Assembly (NCBI GenBank): GCA_003219495.1
Contig: QHOZ01000184.1
Coordinates: 1-7,246, forward strand
Direction: 5' to 3'
DNA length: 7,246 nt
From: Verrucomicrobiota bacterium
GTDB lineage: Bacteria > Verrucomicrobiota > Verrucomicrobiae > Chthoniobacterales > UBA10450
In this document: positions 6,626 through 7,246 of the stretch, piece after piece
How the letters are laid out: every line of letters starts with the position of its first letter
Numbering within the stretch: the stretch's first letter is position 1
The notes under the pieces: model-generated
Databases searched by the model: none
Seen by the model: only the letters and a program-made list of their open reading frames with translations
Told to the model about the DNA's origin: nothing
Translations under genes and position numbers: made by a program

Positions 6626-6665
6626 GTTTCAGTTATCAAAGAATCTTCAGTCGAAAGACTGAAAC
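6626..6665 (+). other. Two competing stem-loops directly before the 23S 5' end
   Basis: TTCAGTC (6646-6652) and GACTGAA (6657-6663) form a 7-bp stem capped by a GAAA tetraloop, ending 7 nt before the inferred 23S 5' end. The same 3' arm can instead pair upstream: GTTTCAGT (6626-6633) with ACTGAAAC (6658-6665), an 8-bp stem. The two pairings exclude each other. In most bacteria the sequence flanking the 23S 5' end pairs with sequence beyond the 3' end to make an RNase III stalk; that partner is outside the window. Confidence 0.5.
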
Positions 6666-6670
6666 AGATT

Positions 6671-7246
<576 letters not shown>

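Overview
The window is a piece of a moderately GC-rich bacterial chromosome. Gene content, the style of the proteins and the 23S rRNA suggest a Gram-negative-type soil bacterium, most likely Verrucomicrobiota (Chthoniobacterales/Udaeobacter-like). That placement is inference from recall, not a computed phylogeny. All protein genes belong to familiar families; no phage, transposon, CRISPR or defence genes were seen.

Bases 1-3476, plus strand, form a compact run: the 3' part of plsX (phosphate acyltransferase), fabH (ketoacyl-ACP synthase III, overlapping plsX by 44 bp), an 85-bp AT-rich gap filled with heptamer repeats and an inverted repeat, tatD (metal-dependent nuclease with an extra internal segment), and an L,D-transpeptidase lipoprotein overlapping tatD by 8 bp. 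PlsX and FabH start phospholipid and fatty acid synthesis. The transpeptidase acts on peptidoglycan, so the run has a loose cell-envelope theme.

Bases 3473-6204, minus strand, hold an SDR oxidoreductase of the YhdF/YghA type, rph (RNase PH) and gmd (GDP-mannose 4,6-dehydratase), in that transcription order. The run meets the plus-strand run tail to tail, and the gmd and transpeptidase stop codons overlap.

Bases 6205-6670 contain no convincing protein gene. They hold a series of inverted repeats ending in an intrinsic-terminator-like hairpin with a T-run (6414-6451), then a boxA-like antitermination sequence and two stem-loop regions just before a 23S rRNA gene. The 23S gene starts near 6671 and runs off the right edge.

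Two things stand out. The 23S gene has no 16S or tRNA gene in the 466 bp upstream, where a protein gene is divergently transcribed, so it looks unlinked from 16S. The 23S also lacks about 28 nt of the near-universal 5' region (E. coli about 32-59, including the GATGAAGGACG core), so helix H3 has lost its 5' strand. That is either a striking rRNA variant, a defective copy or an assembly fault.
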